A stretch of DNA of 64,000 nt from Chrysosporum bergii ANA360D (GTDB taxonomy: Bacteria; Cyanobacteriota; Cyanobacteriia; Cyanobacteriales; Nostocaceae): positions 1-64,000 of the forward strand of contig NZ_JANQDH010000116.1 of assembly GCF_029891735.1 (NCBI RefSeq), read 5' to 3'. Numbering within the stretch: the first letter of the stretch is position 1; every line of letters begins with the position of its first letter. The notes under the pieces were generated by a model that saw nothing but the letters and a program-made list of their open reading frames with translations, was not told the origin of the DNA and searched no databases. Position numbers and translations under genes: made by a program. This document shows, one piece after another, positions 27,315 through 37,360 of the stretch.

Positions 27315-28763
27315 CTAGGATGTAGCTATGGCAGGTTGGCAAAGTGTAGCAATTACTTCAGGAATCACCTGATTTAAATTCCCAGCACCTAGAAATAGAG
27401 CTAAATCTCCAGGAAGCAGCTTTTGCCGTAATAAATCACTCATTAAGAGCAGATTTGGTTGATAAATCACTTGTGCTTGCAGTTTAGCTATTTCTCCTGC
27501 CAGGTCTTCACCGCTAATTTGCCCCAAATTAGCCTCTCCGGCGCTGTAAATATCCGTTATTACAACTAAATCAGCATGAGTAAATGACTGGGCAAATTCT
27601 TTTAAAAAGGTGAGTGTGCGACTGTAGCGATGGGGTTGGAAAATCGCCACCACTCTTTGCCCTGGTTTGGCTTGGAGGCGTGCAGCAGCAAGAGTAGCGC
27701 GAATTTCACTAGGGTGGTGGGCGTAATCATCAATGAAGGTAATACCACCAACTTCTCCGCGAAACTCAAAGCGTCGTCTCGCCCCTTCAAAAGTGGCAAT
27801 ACTCTTGGCAATTATGCCAAATTCCAAGCCCAAAGCTCGACCCACAGCCACAGCAGCTAGAGCATTGCTGAGATTATGGCGACTGAGCAACCGCAAATTT
27901 AACACTCCCAAGGCCTTACCTTTTTCCCAAACTAAGGCTGTGCTACCATCAGCACGATAGTCAATATTAGTAACAGTGTAATCTGCACCGGTCTCTGGGT
28001 GGAGACTGTAACTAATTGTTGGTTTAAATCGCTGGCGTACTGTGTCACAATCAATGCAAGCTACCAGAGTTTTACAACCATCTGCAAATTTTTGAAAGAT
28101 GTTCACTACCTCTTCCAATGTTTCGTAGTGATCAGGATGGTCAAGTTCTATATTAGTAATAATGCCAATATCGGGAGCGTGTTTCACCAGAGAACCATCT
28201 GATTCATCTGCTTCAGCTACCAAATACTTGCTTTGCCCTAATCGAGCATTTCCTTGCCAAGCATCTACTTCACCACCTACCAGAATTGTGGGGTCTAAAC
28301 CAGCTTCTAACAGCATATAGCCAATCATGCTACTGGTTGTAGTTTTGCCATGGGTTCCGGCCACTGCAATACTATAGTAATCTGAAATTAAGGCAGCTAG
28401 TACATCAGAACGATGTAAAATTGGACATCCTAATTCCAGAGCTGCTTTGTATTCCAAATTGTTGGCATTAATTGCTGTTGAGCAAACCACTTGAGGCAGT
28501 GTTGACCGGACAGGATTGGCTAGTATTTCTGGTGAGGTGAACAATTCACGAGAGCGAAAGAATTGTAAATTACTTGCTTCTTGTTTACCAAAAATATGTG
28601 TACCGATGGACTCCAACTTTCGCGTAATATGACTTGGGCGAAGATCAGAACCTGATACTGGCATTTGACGCTTGGCTAGAACGTATGCTAGGGCAGACAT
28701 ACCTATGCCACCAATTCCAATAAAATGAAATGGTCTGCCATTAAAATCTACATAATTACTCAT
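27315..28763 (-). CDS. murC: UDP-N-acetylmuramate-L-alanine ligase MurC
   Basis: A 482-residue ligase that adds L-Ala to UDP-MurNAc with ATP. It has the N-terminal Rossmann motif [15 protein letters not shown], the ATP loop [12 protein letters not shown], the DESDGS and ELDHPDHY segments and a Mur ligase C-terminal domain (YAHHPSEI). The length is normal. It is transcribed with murB. Confidence 0.95.
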   Translation of the reverse strand: MSNYVDFNGRPFHFIGIGGIGMSALAYVLAKRQMPVSGSDLRPSHITRKLESIGTHIFGKQEASNLQFFRSRELFTSPEILANPVRSTLPQVVCSTAINANNLEYKAALELGCPILHRSDVLAALISDYYSIAVAGTHGKTTTSSMIGYMLLEAGLDPTILVGGEVDAWQGNARLGQSKYLVAEADESDGSLVKHAPDIGIITNIELDHPDHYETLEEVVNIFQKFADGCKTLVACIDCDTVRQRFKPTISYSLHPETGADYTVTNIDYRADGSTALVWEKGKALGVLNLRLLSRHNLSNALAAVAVGRALGLEFGIIAKSIATFEGARRRFEFRGEVGGITFIDDYAHHPSEIRATLAAARLQAKPGQRVVAIFQPHRYSRTLTFLKEFAQSFTHADLVVITDIYSAGEANLGQISGEDLAGEIAKLQAQVIYQPNLLLMSDLLRQKLLPGDLALFLGAGNLNQVIPEVIATLCQPAIATS

Positions 28764-29537
28764 TGATTAGTCCTCTTACACCACACCATAATCAGAAATG
28801 ACACGCGTATCATAACAGGAATTTGTTTTTACCGTAACTGCGCTTGCATCTTGTTTATACTCAATGTTTGGATTATTTTCCTCTGTTGTCTTGCTGATTG
28901 AGAATGATTTTACCCTGGTTAGAGTTTTTTGCTATTTCTAAACTGTTATAAAGACTATTCTGGAAGTTTGTGCCCCATCGGGATAGAAAATGTTGTATTT
29001 GCCAATACATCTTTTCCAATTCCTAAATGCTGTTGGTAACAGTTATACATAGGTAGTGTAACTACCTGGAAACTAAATTAAGCTCAGGCAAAAATTCAGC
29101 ATCATAGTATTTTTGTTTTATCCAAGCCCAATGGAAACTAAATCCAGTTTAGGCATGACTAAACGCAGCACATAGGAATCTTTGGTGACACATTTTATTC
29201 CGTTCATTGGGGACACTTACTACTAGCCCAAACAGCGTTGTCTCAAGTAGCGGGGGCAAAAATCATTTAGCTACCATCACTAAACCCTCCTCATACATAA
29301 AAAAGCGGCCTTGTTTAAGCATCGCTGGGAGATGCTGCAATTAGCTACAGTAGAAAACCCCCTTGTTTCATATAACTGGTTTCCTTAGTAAAAGCAAAAC
29401 GATCTGAGACCTCCTATGCTGTCAATACATGGATATACTTGTCTAGTTGTTATGGAAATAATAACTGGTACTGAATTGTGAGTTTGGATACATCTAAAAC
29501 CCTACCCCGTTAGTAGCCTGGACTGGAACTAGCACAA
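28764..29537. other. Long intergenic region with structured repeats
   Basis: 774 bp with no recognisable protein gene. It holds several small hairpins (for example AGCATC / GATGCT at 29318-29336) and the tandem element described at 29051-29170. The left end should contain the murC promoter. Confidence 0.6.
29051..29170 (+). ncRNA. Candidate tandem small RNA units
   Basis: Two related units share TGGAAACTAAAT (29067-29078 and 29132-29143), AGGCA exactly 19 bases after each start, and CAGCA a little further on. The first is preceded by a perfect hairpin AGGTAG / CTACCT (29051-29067) and followed by a T-rich tract. Tandem conservation without coding potential suggests small RNAs. The unpaired GGAAAC core is reminiscent of the cyanobacterial Yfr2 type, from memory only. 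Strand and ends are guesses. Confidence 0.35.
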
Positions 29538-29801
29538 ATGTGTGCTTGGTTAATTGCACCAGGACTGTTAGGTGATGAAACCATAACTCAAAGCGAGGTC
29601 ATCTGCCAACAAGTAGACCAACTCCTAAAACAGGAGTCATTCACTTTTCACTGGCAATTATTGAATATACCCTTAGTAGGAATTTCGTCAAGTCTGATTC
29701 CTAAACTTTGCCGCGAAGCCCAGTCAATTGGCCATCTAGTTACACCATCGGTAAGATCCTACATCACCACTCACAACCTTTACTCAGGTAAACCTGAATA
29801 G
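29538..29801 (+). CDS. Hypothetical protein upstream of gap2
   Basis: An 87-codon frame with ATG start and no recognised domain. Its composition (LLKQESFTFHWQLLNIPLVG) looks protein-like rather than random, but no ribosome site is obvious. It could be a gene remnant or a short conserved protein. It ends 119 bp before gap2. Confidence 0.35.
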   Translation: MCAWLIAPGLLGDETITQSEVICQQVDQLLKQESFTFHWQLLNIPLVGISSSLIPKLCREAQSIGHLVTPSVRSYITTHNLYSGKPE

Positions 29802-29920
29802 TATTGATTATGTTTTTTTGCTCGATATTAGCAATCATGTTTATTAATACTCCCCCCTTTGCGATATGATTGGGGTCAAAGATATCAATTTATAGGCATA
29901 AATACAGAGGGGAAGACACT

Positions 29921-30934
29921 GTGATTAGAGTCGCAATCAATGGTTTTGGGCGTATTGGACGTAATTTTGCACGCTGCTGGGTAGGCAGAGAAAATAGCAA
30001 AATTGAGCTTGTGGCTGTCAATGACACATCAGATCCTAGAACTAATGCTCATCTCCTCAAGTATGACTCAATGCTGGGGAAGTTAAAGGATGTCCACATT
30101 ACAGCCGATGATAACTCTATCAGCGTGAATGGTAAGACCATTAAATGTGTATCAGATCGCAACCCGGAAAACTTGCCCTGGAAAGAGTGGGGAATTGACC
30201 TCATTATCGAGGCAACAGGCGTATTCACCAGCAGAGAAGGGTCACAGAAGCATTTGAATGCTGGAGCTAAAAAAGTTCTGATCACAGCTCCTGGTAAAAA
30301 CGAAGATGGTACTTTTGTCATGGGTGTGAATCATCATGACTATGATCACAACCAGCACCACATCATCAGTAACGCCAGCTGTACTACCAACTGCTTGGCT
30401 CCCATAGCCAAAGTGTTGAACGATAAATTCAAAATCATCAAAGGCACGATGACCACCACCCACAGCTACACTGGTGACCAGCGCTTGCTAGATGCTTCTC
30501 ACCGAGATTTGCGCCGGGCGCGGGCAGCTGCTATTAACATTGTTCCTACTTCCACCGGTGCAGCAAAAGCAGTGGCTCTGGTGATTCCAGAACTCAAAGG
30601 TAAGTTGAATGGTGTGGCTTTGCGTGTACCTACGCCCAACGTTTCCATGGTGGATTTCGTAGTTCAGGTTGAGAACCCCACTATTACTGAAGAAGTGAAT
30701 CAAGCTCTTAAAGATGCCTCTCAAACTTCATTAAAGGGCATTTTGGACTACAGCGAACTACAGTTAGTGTCTTCTGATTATCAAGGTACTGATGCTTCTT
30801 CAATTGTTGATGCCAGCTTAACTATGGTTATGGGTAATGACTTGGTGAAAGTTATGGCTTGGTATGACAATGAGTGGGGTTATAGCCAAAGAGTTCTAGA
30901 TTTGGCAGAACTAGTAGCCGAAAAGTGGGTTTAG
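29921..30934 (+). CDS. gap2: NAD(P)-dependent glyceraldehyde-3-phosphate dehydrogenase Gap2
   Basis: A 337-residue enzyme that reduces 1,3-bisphosphoglycerate in the Calvin cycle and gluconeogenesis. It has the nucleotide fold [11 protein letters not shown], the catalytic Cys in [12 protein letters not shown], a His in [10 protein letters not shown], and C-terminal [12 protein letters not shown]. The GTG at 29921 with GAGGGGAAG upstream gives the length of known Gap2. A longer frame from 29870 adds an unlikely leader. Which of the cyanobacterial GAPDHs it is rests on overall similarity. Confidence 0.92.
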   Translation: MIRVAINGFGRIGRNFARCWVGRENSKIELVAVNDTSDPRTNAHLLKYDSMLGKLKDVHITADDNSISVNGKTIKCVSDRNPENLPWKEWGIDLIIEATGVFTSREGSQKHLNAGAKKVLITAPGKNEDGTFVMGVNHHDYDHNQHHIISNASCTTNCLAPIAKVLNDKFKIIKGTMTTTHSYTGDQRLLDASHRDLRRARAAAINIVPTSTGAAKAVALVIPELKGKLNGVALRVPTPNVSMVDFVVQVENPTITEEVNQALKDASQTSLKGILDYSELQLVSSDYQGTDASSIVDASLTMVMGNDLVKVMAWYDNEWGYSQRVLDLAELVAEKWV

Positions 30935-30959
30935 TGATTAGTAATCAATCATTTGTAAG

Positions 30960-31982
30960 CTATTGAGTAAAATGTTGAAATCCCCGGCTGAGACTTAAAA
31001 CTTGGTCGGGGAGTTTTTTATCTTGATGGCATAGTATTACTTGGGAACCTGTGGTAATAGTTCCGACTATAGCGGCACTGTGTCCTAGTTTTGACACTTT
31101 TGACACTAAAGTATTAGCTAAAATTTCTGGTAGGCACAGTACTAATTCAAAGTCTTCACCACCGTAAAGACCATATTCCAGGGCTTGTTCTGGTGTTAGC
31201 CAGTGGTGAAATGTTGCTGGTAAGGGAATTTGCTCTGTTTCTAGGACAGCGCCAACACCACTGGCGCGGCAAATTTGCAAAATAGCATCCGCTAAACCGT
31301 CACTGCTGTCCATGCCGGCTATAAACCGATGAGGAGATAAAGGGTAAGATTGGACAATTTGCCAGAGTATGGGTAAAACATCTAATCTGGGTAGGGGGCG
31401 CTGGTGTGCTTTGATCAGGGTTTTTTGTTCTGGGTCGCTGAGGTTTTGCCTTAATTCTGGATGCAGGAGTAATTGTAAGCCGGCGTGGGATGCTCCGTGA
31501 ACACCTGTAACTACGATGGCATCACCTACTTGAGCCACAGAGCGACGGATAATTCTCTGGGGCTGGACTTGACCAAAGGCAGTAATGGCCACAGTGGTGA
31601 CGGGCGATCGCACGATGTCACCGCCCACAATTGAGGTATTGTATTTCTGGAGGCATTCTGTTATTCCCTGATATAAACGCTCAACCCAACTGACCATAAG
31701 TTCCCCTGGTAGTCCCAACCCGACGGTAATTCCTATGGGAACAGCCCCCATGGCCGCCAAATCGGATAAATTGGCAGATACAGCCCGCCAGCCAGCATCT
31801 TCTGGAGATGTAGTGACATCACTAAAATGCACGCCATCAACCAGTACATCTGTTGTCACTACTAAAGAATGATCAGGTGTGGTTGATAGTACTGCTGCAT
31901 CATCGCCAATTATTTCCGGGGGACAGAAACGCTGTAATGTTGCTAAAATGCCTTGTTCGCCAATATCTTTAACTTTGGTCAT
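30960..31982 (-). CDS. thiL: Thiamine-monophosphate kinase ThiL
   Basis: A 340-residue ATP-dependent enzyme making thiamine diphosphate from the monophosphate. N-terminal GDDAAVL and TTDVLVDGVHF with the following metal-binding Asp residues, SANLSDLAAMGA and GMDSSDGLADA are typical. It converges on gap2 with 25 bp between the stops. Its start codon directly abuts a heptamer repeat tract. Confidence 0.92.
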   Translation of the reverse strand: MTKVKDIGEQGILATLQRFCPPEIIGDDAAVLSTTPDHSLVVTTDVLVDGVHFSDVTTSPEDAGWRAVSANLSDLAAMGAVPIGITVGLGLPGELMVSWVERLYQGITECLQKYNTSIVGGDIVRSPVTTVAITAFGQVQPQRIIRRSVAQVGDAIVVTGVHGASHAGLQLLLHPELRQNLSDPEQKTLIKAHQRPLPRLDVLPILWQIVQSYPLSPHRFIAGMDSSDGLADAILQICRASGVGAVLETEQIPLPATFHHWLTPEQALEYGLYGGEDFELVLCLPEILANTLVSKVSKLGHSAAIVGTITTGSQVILCHQDKKLPDQVLSLSRGFQHFTQ

Positions 31983-32022
31983 TAGTCATTAGTCATTGGT
32001 GATTAGTCATTGGTCATTGGTC
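31981..32022. repeat. Tandem heptamer repeat (STRR type)
   Basis: Six direct copies of a 7-base unit ATTAGTC / ATTGGTC with single changes. Short tandemly repeated heptamers are a known mark of heterocystous cyanobacteria. This tract overlaps the thiL start codon. Confidence 0.85.
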
Positions 32023-32083
32023 AAGAAAAGAGGAGCAGTAATTAACAACTCCTCGAATTTTCCTATTTACACTCGGTAGTTTT

Positions 32084-33190
32084 CTATGTTTCTTGGGGCT
32101 GAACTAAGTTTTCTATGCCCTCGATGACGGCTGCTGTTTTAATTGTGTCACCTTGTTTGAGCTGATCCAAAACTTCTCTACCATCAATGAGATAGCCAAA
32201 AACAGCATAGCGACCATCTAGCAAGTTTCGTCCCGCAGGAGTGAGTTCTGGTTCAAACAAGAAAAAGAAAAATTGAGAGGAACCTCCATTAACTTCGCTT
32301 TCAGGGCGAGCCATTGCCAAGGCACCAAAGGAAGAAAAAGGCAGAACGGGCATATCCAGATACCGCCCGGCTTGTTCCAGAGTGATGCCATAGGTGGGTT
32401 CCCTGTCCCCTTCCACTAAGATTTCTAAAGGAATGGCACGGTATTGGTTAGTGTTTGGATCAATAAAACCTACTTCCTTTCCTTGTGGGTCTCCGGTTTG
32501 CAGCACGTAAGATTCTTCAGCACGGGTAAACTCTAGTCCGTTATAAAAACCTCGTTGCACTAAATCCACAAAGTTACCTGCTGTGACAGGGGCGCTATAA
32601 CCATCTACCACCACAGTCAGATTGCCTTTATTAGTTGCAAAAGCTATTGTAGCTCGACCTTTGAGTTGAGGTAGGTTACTATACTCAGCAGGTACTTCAA
32701 AGGGGTATTCTGTCACCATTGACTCTTCTAATTCGGTGACCAGATCCAGCAGTTGGTTTCTGCCTTGTAGAATTTGTTCTTTGTCTTTGAGTTTTACGAT
32801 TTCTTGGAGTGAATCCACACCGGATTGCAATTCATTGATCCAGGCTTGGGCTTGAGGTTGGCGTTCTGGGGGAACGCTTGCTAGGATTTTGCTAGATTGA
32901 CTGAGAATGCGTGATGCCTTTTTCAAATCGCTAGAGATAGCACGCCAGCGCCGATTAGCCCGCAGTTGGGTGGATATATCTTCTAAGCTGGCTTGCAGTT
33001 CTCTAACTGGTTTATTGTCTATGGGGAGTGCATACCTTAATAAGGCTTTGCCTTCAGTAATAGGATTTCTAGATGGCAAGGCAGCTTGACTACTAGGACT
33101 CCAAGCGGCTGTACTTATGCCTAAAAATATTGTTACTAACAATATTGTCATTAGGCTGTTCTTCAGCCAAGATTTTAATATCTTAAACAT
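32084..33190 (-). CDS. Lumenal/periplasmic cyclophilin-type peptidyl-prolyl isomerase
   Basis: A 368-residue protein with an N-terminal export signal (about 8-33, ending SSQAALP), a helical bundle domain (about 50-170) and a C-terminal cyclophilin domain (from about 180, with VDLVQRGFYNGLEFTR and LQTGDPQG). This order matches plant lumenal CYP38/TLP40 and cyanobacterial homologues, which help photosystem II assembly. The cyclophilin active site is divergent. The start at 33190 places the signal peptide properly; 33214 and 33247 are alternatives. Confidence 0.8.
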   Translation of the reverse strand: MFKILKSWLKNSLMTILLVTIFLGISTAAWSPSSQAALPSRNPITEGKALLRYALPIDNKPVRELQASLEDISTQLRANRRWRAISSDLKKASRILSQSSKILASVPPERQPQAQAWINELQSGVDSLQEIVKLKDKEQILQGRNQLLDLVTELEESMVTEYPFEVPAEYSNLPQLKGRATIAFATNKGNLTVVVDGYSAPVTAGNFVDLVQRGFYNGLEFTRAEESYVLQTGDPQGKEVGFIDPNTNQYRAIPLEILVEGDREPTYGITLEQAGRYLDMPVLPFSSFGALAMARPESEVNGGSSQFFFFLFEPELTPAGRNLLDGRYAVFGYLIDGREVLDQLKQGDTIKTAAVIEGIENLVQPQET

Positions 33191-33428
33191 GGTGGAATAA
33201 TTCAAATGCAACATCGAATTGTTGGCTAGGCTTAACCCATCAATCATCTTCCCACAGTACGAGTACTCAGTAATGGGGGATTTTACATCGGGGATGAAAA
33301 AACTAGTTCCAGTACCCTTCTAGTCCCCACTTCCCCATGACTTGACTAATTACTTGATGATTAATGACTAATTACCACTTTTGAAGGGTACAATATATGC
33401 CGATTGTCTTCCAAAACTTGAAAGCTTC

Positions 33429-33986
33429 ATGATCTCTAGTAACGACTTTCGACCCGGCGTATCAATTGTATTAGATGGGTCAGTATGGCGAGTGATAGAA
33501 TTTCTCCACGTTAAGCCAGGTAAAGGCTCTGCCTTTGTGCGGACAAAACTAAAAAACGTCCAAGGTGGCAACGTTGTAGAAAGAACCTTCCGCGCTGGGG
33601 AAACAGTACCTCAAGCAACTCTGGAAAAATTGACGATGCAGCATACCTACAAAGAGGGCGATGAGTTTGTCTTTATGGATATGGAAACTTACGACGAGGG
33701 CAGACTCTCTGCCGCCCAAATTGGCGAGCGCGTCAAATACCTAAAGGAAGGTATGGAAGTTAACGTGGTTCGTTGGGGTGAACAAGTGCTAGAAGTGGAA
33801 CTACCCAACTCTGTGGTTTTGGAAGTTATCCAAACAGATCCAGGAGTCAAAGGTGATACTGCTACAGGGGGAACTAAACCGGCTGTTCTGGAAACAGGAG
33901 CAACTGTCATGGTTCCTTTGTTTGTTGCTCAAGGTGAACGTATCAAAATTGATACTCGTGAAGATAAATATTTAGGCAGGGAATAA
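33429..33986 (+). CDS. efp: Translation elongation factor P
   Basis: A 185-residue protein, the standard length, in three beta-barrel domains. The tip loop [14 protein letters not shown] contains the Lys that contacts the peptidyl-tRNA end. C-terminal [21 protein letters not shown] is typical. It relieves ribosome stalling at proline runs. The internal ATG at 33429 is chosen over 33381 by family length. accB follows 111 bp later, a conserved cyanobacterial pair. Confidence 0.95.
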   Translation: MISSNDFRPGVSIVLDGSVWRVIEFLHVKPGKGSAFVRTKLKNVQGGNVVERTFRAGETVPQATLEKLTMQHTYKEGDEFVFMDMETYDEGRLSAAQIGERVKYLKEGMEVNVVRWGEQVLEVELPNSVVLEVIQTDPGVKGDTATGGTKPAVLETGATVMVPLFVAQGERIKIDTREDKYLGRE

Positions 33987-34097
33987 GTTTGCTTTGTTTC
34001 CACAAAGCCAAGCGGATTTCAGTCCCTATTATGTTAGGGATTACATCCCTACCACATTTCAAATTTGATTTACGGTTAGGTCGAGGTAATAAAAACT

Positions 34098-34574
34098 GTG
34101 CCATTGGAATTTAACGAAATCCGCCAACTACTGGCAACTATCGCCCAAACAGACATTACAGAAGTAACTCTCAAAAGCGACGAATTTGAACTAACGGTAC
34201 GTAAATCGGCTCAGGAAAAACTTACCGCACATCCTAATCAGATTATAGAGGTGGGTAAAAGTCCCGTTTTGGAAACTCCTGTCACTAAATCTGGTGTGGA
34301 GGTACCAGCACCCCCATCAGCCATTGATAAGAGATTAGTAGAAGTGGCTTCGCCCATGGTAGGGACGTTTTATAGCGCTCCTGCACCCGGTGAAGCGCCT
34401 TTTGTTAAAGTGGGCGATCGCGTCCGTGTTGGTCAAACAGTTTGTATCATTGAAGCTATGAAGCTGATGAATGAAATTGAGGCTGAAGTATCCGGACAAA
34501 TCATGGAAATTCTCTTACAAAATGGTGAACCAGTGGAATATGGGCAGCCTTTGATGCGAATTAACCCGGATTAG
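34098..34574 (+). CDS. accB: Acetyl-CoA carboxylase biotin carboxyl carrier protein
   Basis: A 158-residue carrier subunit for the first step of fatty acid synthesis. The biotinyl domain (about 80-156) has the biotin-accepting Lys in EAMKLMNEI and the preceding SPMVGTFYSAPAPG loop. The GTG start matches the common N-terminus PLEFNEIRQLL. It follows efp on the same strand. Confidence 0.95.
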   Translation: MPLEFNEIRQLLATIAQTDITEVTLKSDEFELTVRKSAQEKLTAHPNQIIEVGKSPVLETPVTKSGVEVPAPPSAIDKRLVEVASPMVGTFYSAPAPGEAPFVKVGDRVRVGQTVCIIEAMKLMNEIEAEVSGQIMEILLQNGEPVEYGQPLMRINPD

Positions 34575-34622
34575 GTATTGCTGAAGATGGCTGATTTGGT
34601 AGACAGATATTTCCCAACTTTG

Positions 34623-34653
34623 ACTTAATAAGCTGCTACGCAGCTTATTAAGT
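34623..34653. terminator. Long perfect hairpin after accB
   Basis: Two 14-base arms, ACTTAATAAGCTGC and GCAGCTTATTAAGT, with a 3-base loop, located 48 bases after the accB stop. It may end the efp-accB transcript. No T-run follows, so it may instead be a mobile palindrome. Confidence 0.5.
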
Positions 34654-34777
34654 TAGATGAAGTGAAAACAAAAACAACCGTAGTTTTAACACCTAGGGCA
34701 TGGTATTAGAGGTATTAGCGCAAGGGAATTAGTTGAAGAATGGGGAAGGCGATTAAAATCGCCAACGGCTAACCCCC

Positions 34778-34823
34778 ATGTCTGAAGGTATTAGCTCTGC
34801 TCGCCGTTGATATTTCGGTCAGT
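34778..34823 (-). repeat. Dispersed 46-bp repeat, copy 1
   Basis: A 46-base segment containing TTAGCTCTGCTCGCCGTTGA that matches the reverse complement of 53773-53818 with about five differences. A partial copy lies at 36212-36240. It is non-coding. Confidence 0.7.
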
Positions 34824-34854
34824 TATCAGTTATCGGTGTTGATAACTGATAACT
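34821..34854. terminator. Perfect inverted repeat of CAGTTAT heptamers
   Basis: AGTTATCAGTTATC and GATAACTGATAACT form a 14-bp stem with a 6-base loop, just downstream of the gerMN stop on the minus strand. The arms are doubled heptamers, so this may be an inverted STRR tract acting as a terminator. Confidence 0.5.
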
Positions 34855-34863
34855 ATAACTGAA

Positions 34864-35469
34864 TTAGAGGGGATATTTTTGCTCAAAGCTTTCACGAGTT
34901 AATGGCTGTTGCAATTCCACACCCTCACCGCCTAAAACATCCAACTGTTCTCCTTGTACCTCAATGTACACTTTAGCCTTGGGATTTATGGTTGTCGCAG
35001 TGTAAACAACTTGTCCGATGCGAGCCATCATGGAGGTAGTACCGCCGCCTGTGGTAAAGTCCTCAGATAAATTAACGTGAACCTCATCATTTTCTGTCTT
35101 CACCCCCAGTAACTTGGTTCCTGGGGGGATAGTTGTTGAGTCTGTACCTTCTGTTGGTCCGGCTAACAAAGCTTGGAAAGCTTTTTCTAAAACTTGGTTC
35201 GGTTGTGTAGCAGCTATTTTGACTGGTTGGGGAACTAAATCCACACCTTGACCCCTTGGTTTGAGCCAGTAAACATTAGGTGTTTGCTCTTGGACTGGCT
35301 GGGTAGTTGATGACTGATTGGGCTGTGTAATGGTTGGAGATGGTTTGGTGGGTGTAGGAGACTGGTTAGAAGCAAACCAAGCTACACCACCACCCACCGC
35401 TACAACTGCTGCTGACACTGCTGCAATTACACCTGAAGAAATACGCTGAGATCCTTGTTGGTCCTTCAT
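34864..35469 (-). CDS. GerMN domain secreted protein
   Basis: A 201-residue protein with one N-terminal membrane/signal segment (about 11-30), a Pro/Thr/Gln-rich linker, then a GerMN domain (about 85-185; for example AFQALLAGPTEGT and LSEDF). The domain is named after Bacillus GerM and is found in many envelope proteins; its ligand is uncertain. It appears to be monocistronic. Confidence 0.8.
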   Translation of the reverse strand: MKDQQGSQRISSGVIAAVSAAVVAVGGGVAWFASNQSPTPTKPSPTITQPNQSSTTQPVQEQTPNVYWLKPRGQGVDLVPQPVKIAATQPNQVLEKAFQALLAGPTEGTDSTTIPPGTKLLGVKTENDEVHVNLSEDFTTGGGTTSMMARIGQVVYTATTINPKAKVYIEVQGEQLDVLGGEGVELQQPLTRESFEQKYPL

Positions 35470-35936
35470 ATTTAAAACCTGATTGACTAGGAAGTGAGTT
35501 AGTGTGGCTGGTGAACAGCAGACTGGTTAAAGACGATATCGACACATGGTAAGTTGCTGAAAAACTCAAGATACTTTTATTGACGAAAAATACCAATTGC
35601 GAATATGGGCTGGGCTATTTCAGCAATTCCTCATCTTGCACCCATAGTAACTTTATTTTATCTTTATTTTAGGTGGAGTCTTATCCCCCGTCACCTCAAC
35701 CTTAATCTCAATATAATTGTTTTGTAGCAACATGGATACTAACATGGACTACGGAAAGATGTTTAAGAGGGGAACACCCTCGATTAGAAAATATAATCTA
35801 AATTTCTCAAATCATATTATATTAATAATTAGTCCCTGACTTATGGTCAGGAAAACGAGAAAATCCTCAAGGTTACTGGTTGATGTGGTGGAATAAACCG
35901 GGAAATTTGTTATTGTGGGGGTTTGAGTTGGTTTAA
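35470..35936. other. Intergenic region upstream of gerMN gene
   Basis: AT-rich DNA with no convincing gene. The part next to 35469 should contain the gerMN promoter. The rest may be decayed sequence continuous with the pseudogene at 35937. Confidence 0.4.
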
Positions 35937-36020
35937 CAAGAACGACACCAGAAAGAAGCTGCTTTACAACGGTTACAAGAATTAAAAAGAAAGCTGCGGG
36001 ATGCAGGATTTCAAGGTTAA
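35937..36020 (+). pseudogene. C-terminal remnant of a Uma2/DUF820-like gene
   Basis: Twenty-seven codons read QERHQKEAALQRLQELKRK and end at a stop. This resembles the charged coiled tail typical of cyanobacterial Uma2 (DUF820) putative endonuclease proteins. An in-frame stop sits directly before it and no body of the gene is left. Confidence 0.45.
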
Positions 36021-36197
36021 AGATGTCTCATCTGCCAGATCCTCTGGCTAAGAGTTGAGTGGTGATTGAGCAGTCAACGGAATAATGAGTCAGCATAATT
36101 GATACAAGTTCTAAAAGGATAATCAGCCATAACTTCCAGCCTAGATCACCCTTCAACAACTCGATTCATCCCTAGGTGTGAATTTGTTGGACAAATT

Positions 36198-36240
36198 TTG
36201 ACACTCCGCCAGGCTTTAGCCGTTGGTATTTCGGTCAATT
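36198..36240. repeat. Partial right-end-like motif plus dispersed repeat copy 3
   Basis: TTGACACTCC at 36198 resembles the outer end of the IS605-type relics read in reverse. Bases 36212-36240 share GCCGTTGnTATTTCGGTCAnTT with the repeat at 34778. Both parts are short, so the calls are weak. Confidence 0.35.
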
Positions 36241-36248
36241 AATTTAAT

Positions 36249-37310
36249 TTAAATTCCTTTGAATCCAACTTTTGTTTCTATATTTTGTTGTATTGGTGCA
36301 GATTCTACTCCATTGGGGGTAACTTTGGGATGATGTTGTTGCCAAATACCAAATTGGCTAATAAATATACCCAATAAAATCACAATACCGCCTATATATT
36401 GAGCTTGAGTGGGAGTTTCACCCAAAATGAAATAAGCTGCTAAAATGCCGGCAATGGGGGTAAATGAACCAACTAAGGAAGCGACAGAAACACTTGCATT
36501 TCTCAAACCCTTAACCCAAAAAGATTGACCCAAAACTATAATCACCACCCCATAAAATAACATCCACTGCCACAACAGAGGAGAGAATGGGTCTGTAAAG
36601 TGTTCCTTACCATAAAGCACGATGGCACTCAAGAAAAAAATCACCGTTCCCAAAGCAGTACGAAAAATATTATAAATTCCTATGGGGATACGAGAGAGAT
36701 GCTGTTTACTCATGATGGTGGAAAAAGCTACAGCTACTGAGGCTATGGCTGTGAAAAACTCTCCTAATCCTAAATTGAAACTACCCACTTTCATTATCTC
36801 TTGTTCTGGTGTCTGAAGAAAAATAGCGAGAATCACACCTAGGAAAGCGGCTAGGGCTCCGACAACTTCCCAAATACTTACTCTTTCTTTCAAGACCCAA
36901 AAAGATAAAGCCAAAATTAGGGGGGGTTCTAATCTACCAACTAAAATAATATTGTTCACTTCAGTTAACTCTAAGGCTTGGAAAATTAAGCTGGGAGCAA
37001 CAGCACCTGAGAGAATGGCTACCAAAGTCAAAATAAACCAATTTTTACGGGATATTTGCCGCAAATGTGCTTTTTTCCACTGTTGCCTATAAATTAAGGT
37101 CATAACAATTAAGGCGCAGATGTTTCCCACAAATAAAACGTTACACAGGGAAATGGGATTGCGTCCATTGATTAAGTTTTGGGAACCGATTTCAGTCACC
37201 TTCCGAGTAACTGCACCAGATGAGCCAAAAATTAAAACTGCTAGCCAGAGATAGGCTTGTCCGGGAATACTCTGAATTAAACGATGCCATTTTTTTGGAC
37301 TAGCTACCAT
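36249..37310 (-). CDS. EamA/DMT family transporter
   Basis: A 353-residue inner-membrane protein with ten predicted helices in two EamA repeats (about 18-150 and 175-320). Drug/metabolite transporters of this type move small metabolites; the substrate cannot be read from sequence. ATG at 37310 is chosen rather than the adjacent GTG at 37313. It follows mfd by 50 bp and may be cotranscribed with it. Confidence 0.85.
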   Translation of the reverse strand: MVASPKKWHRLIQSIPGQAYLWLAVLIFGSSGAVTRKVTEIGSQNLINGRNPISLCNVLFVGNICALIVMTLIYRQQWKKAHLRQISRKNWFILTLVAILSGAVAPSLIFQALELTEVNNIILVGRLEPPLILALSFWVLKERVSIWEVVGALAAFLGVILAIFLQTPEQEIMKVGSFNLGLGEFFTAIASVAVAFSTIMSKQHLSRIPIGIYNIFRTALGTVIFFLSAIVLYGKEHFTDPFSPLLWQWMLFYGVVIIVLGQSFWVKGLRNASVSVASLVGSFTPIAGILAAYFILGETPTQAQYIGGIVILLGIFISQFGIWQQHHPKVTPNGVESAPIQQNIETKVGFKGI

Positions 37311-37360
37311 CACACCACGATAATAAAAACATTGTTAATTATAGTAGGCTTGACTATTGC

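Noticed and set aside
29067-29143. CRISPR-like repeat
   Set aside because: Only two imperfect copies of a 12-base core; no regular spacer array and no cas genes in the window.
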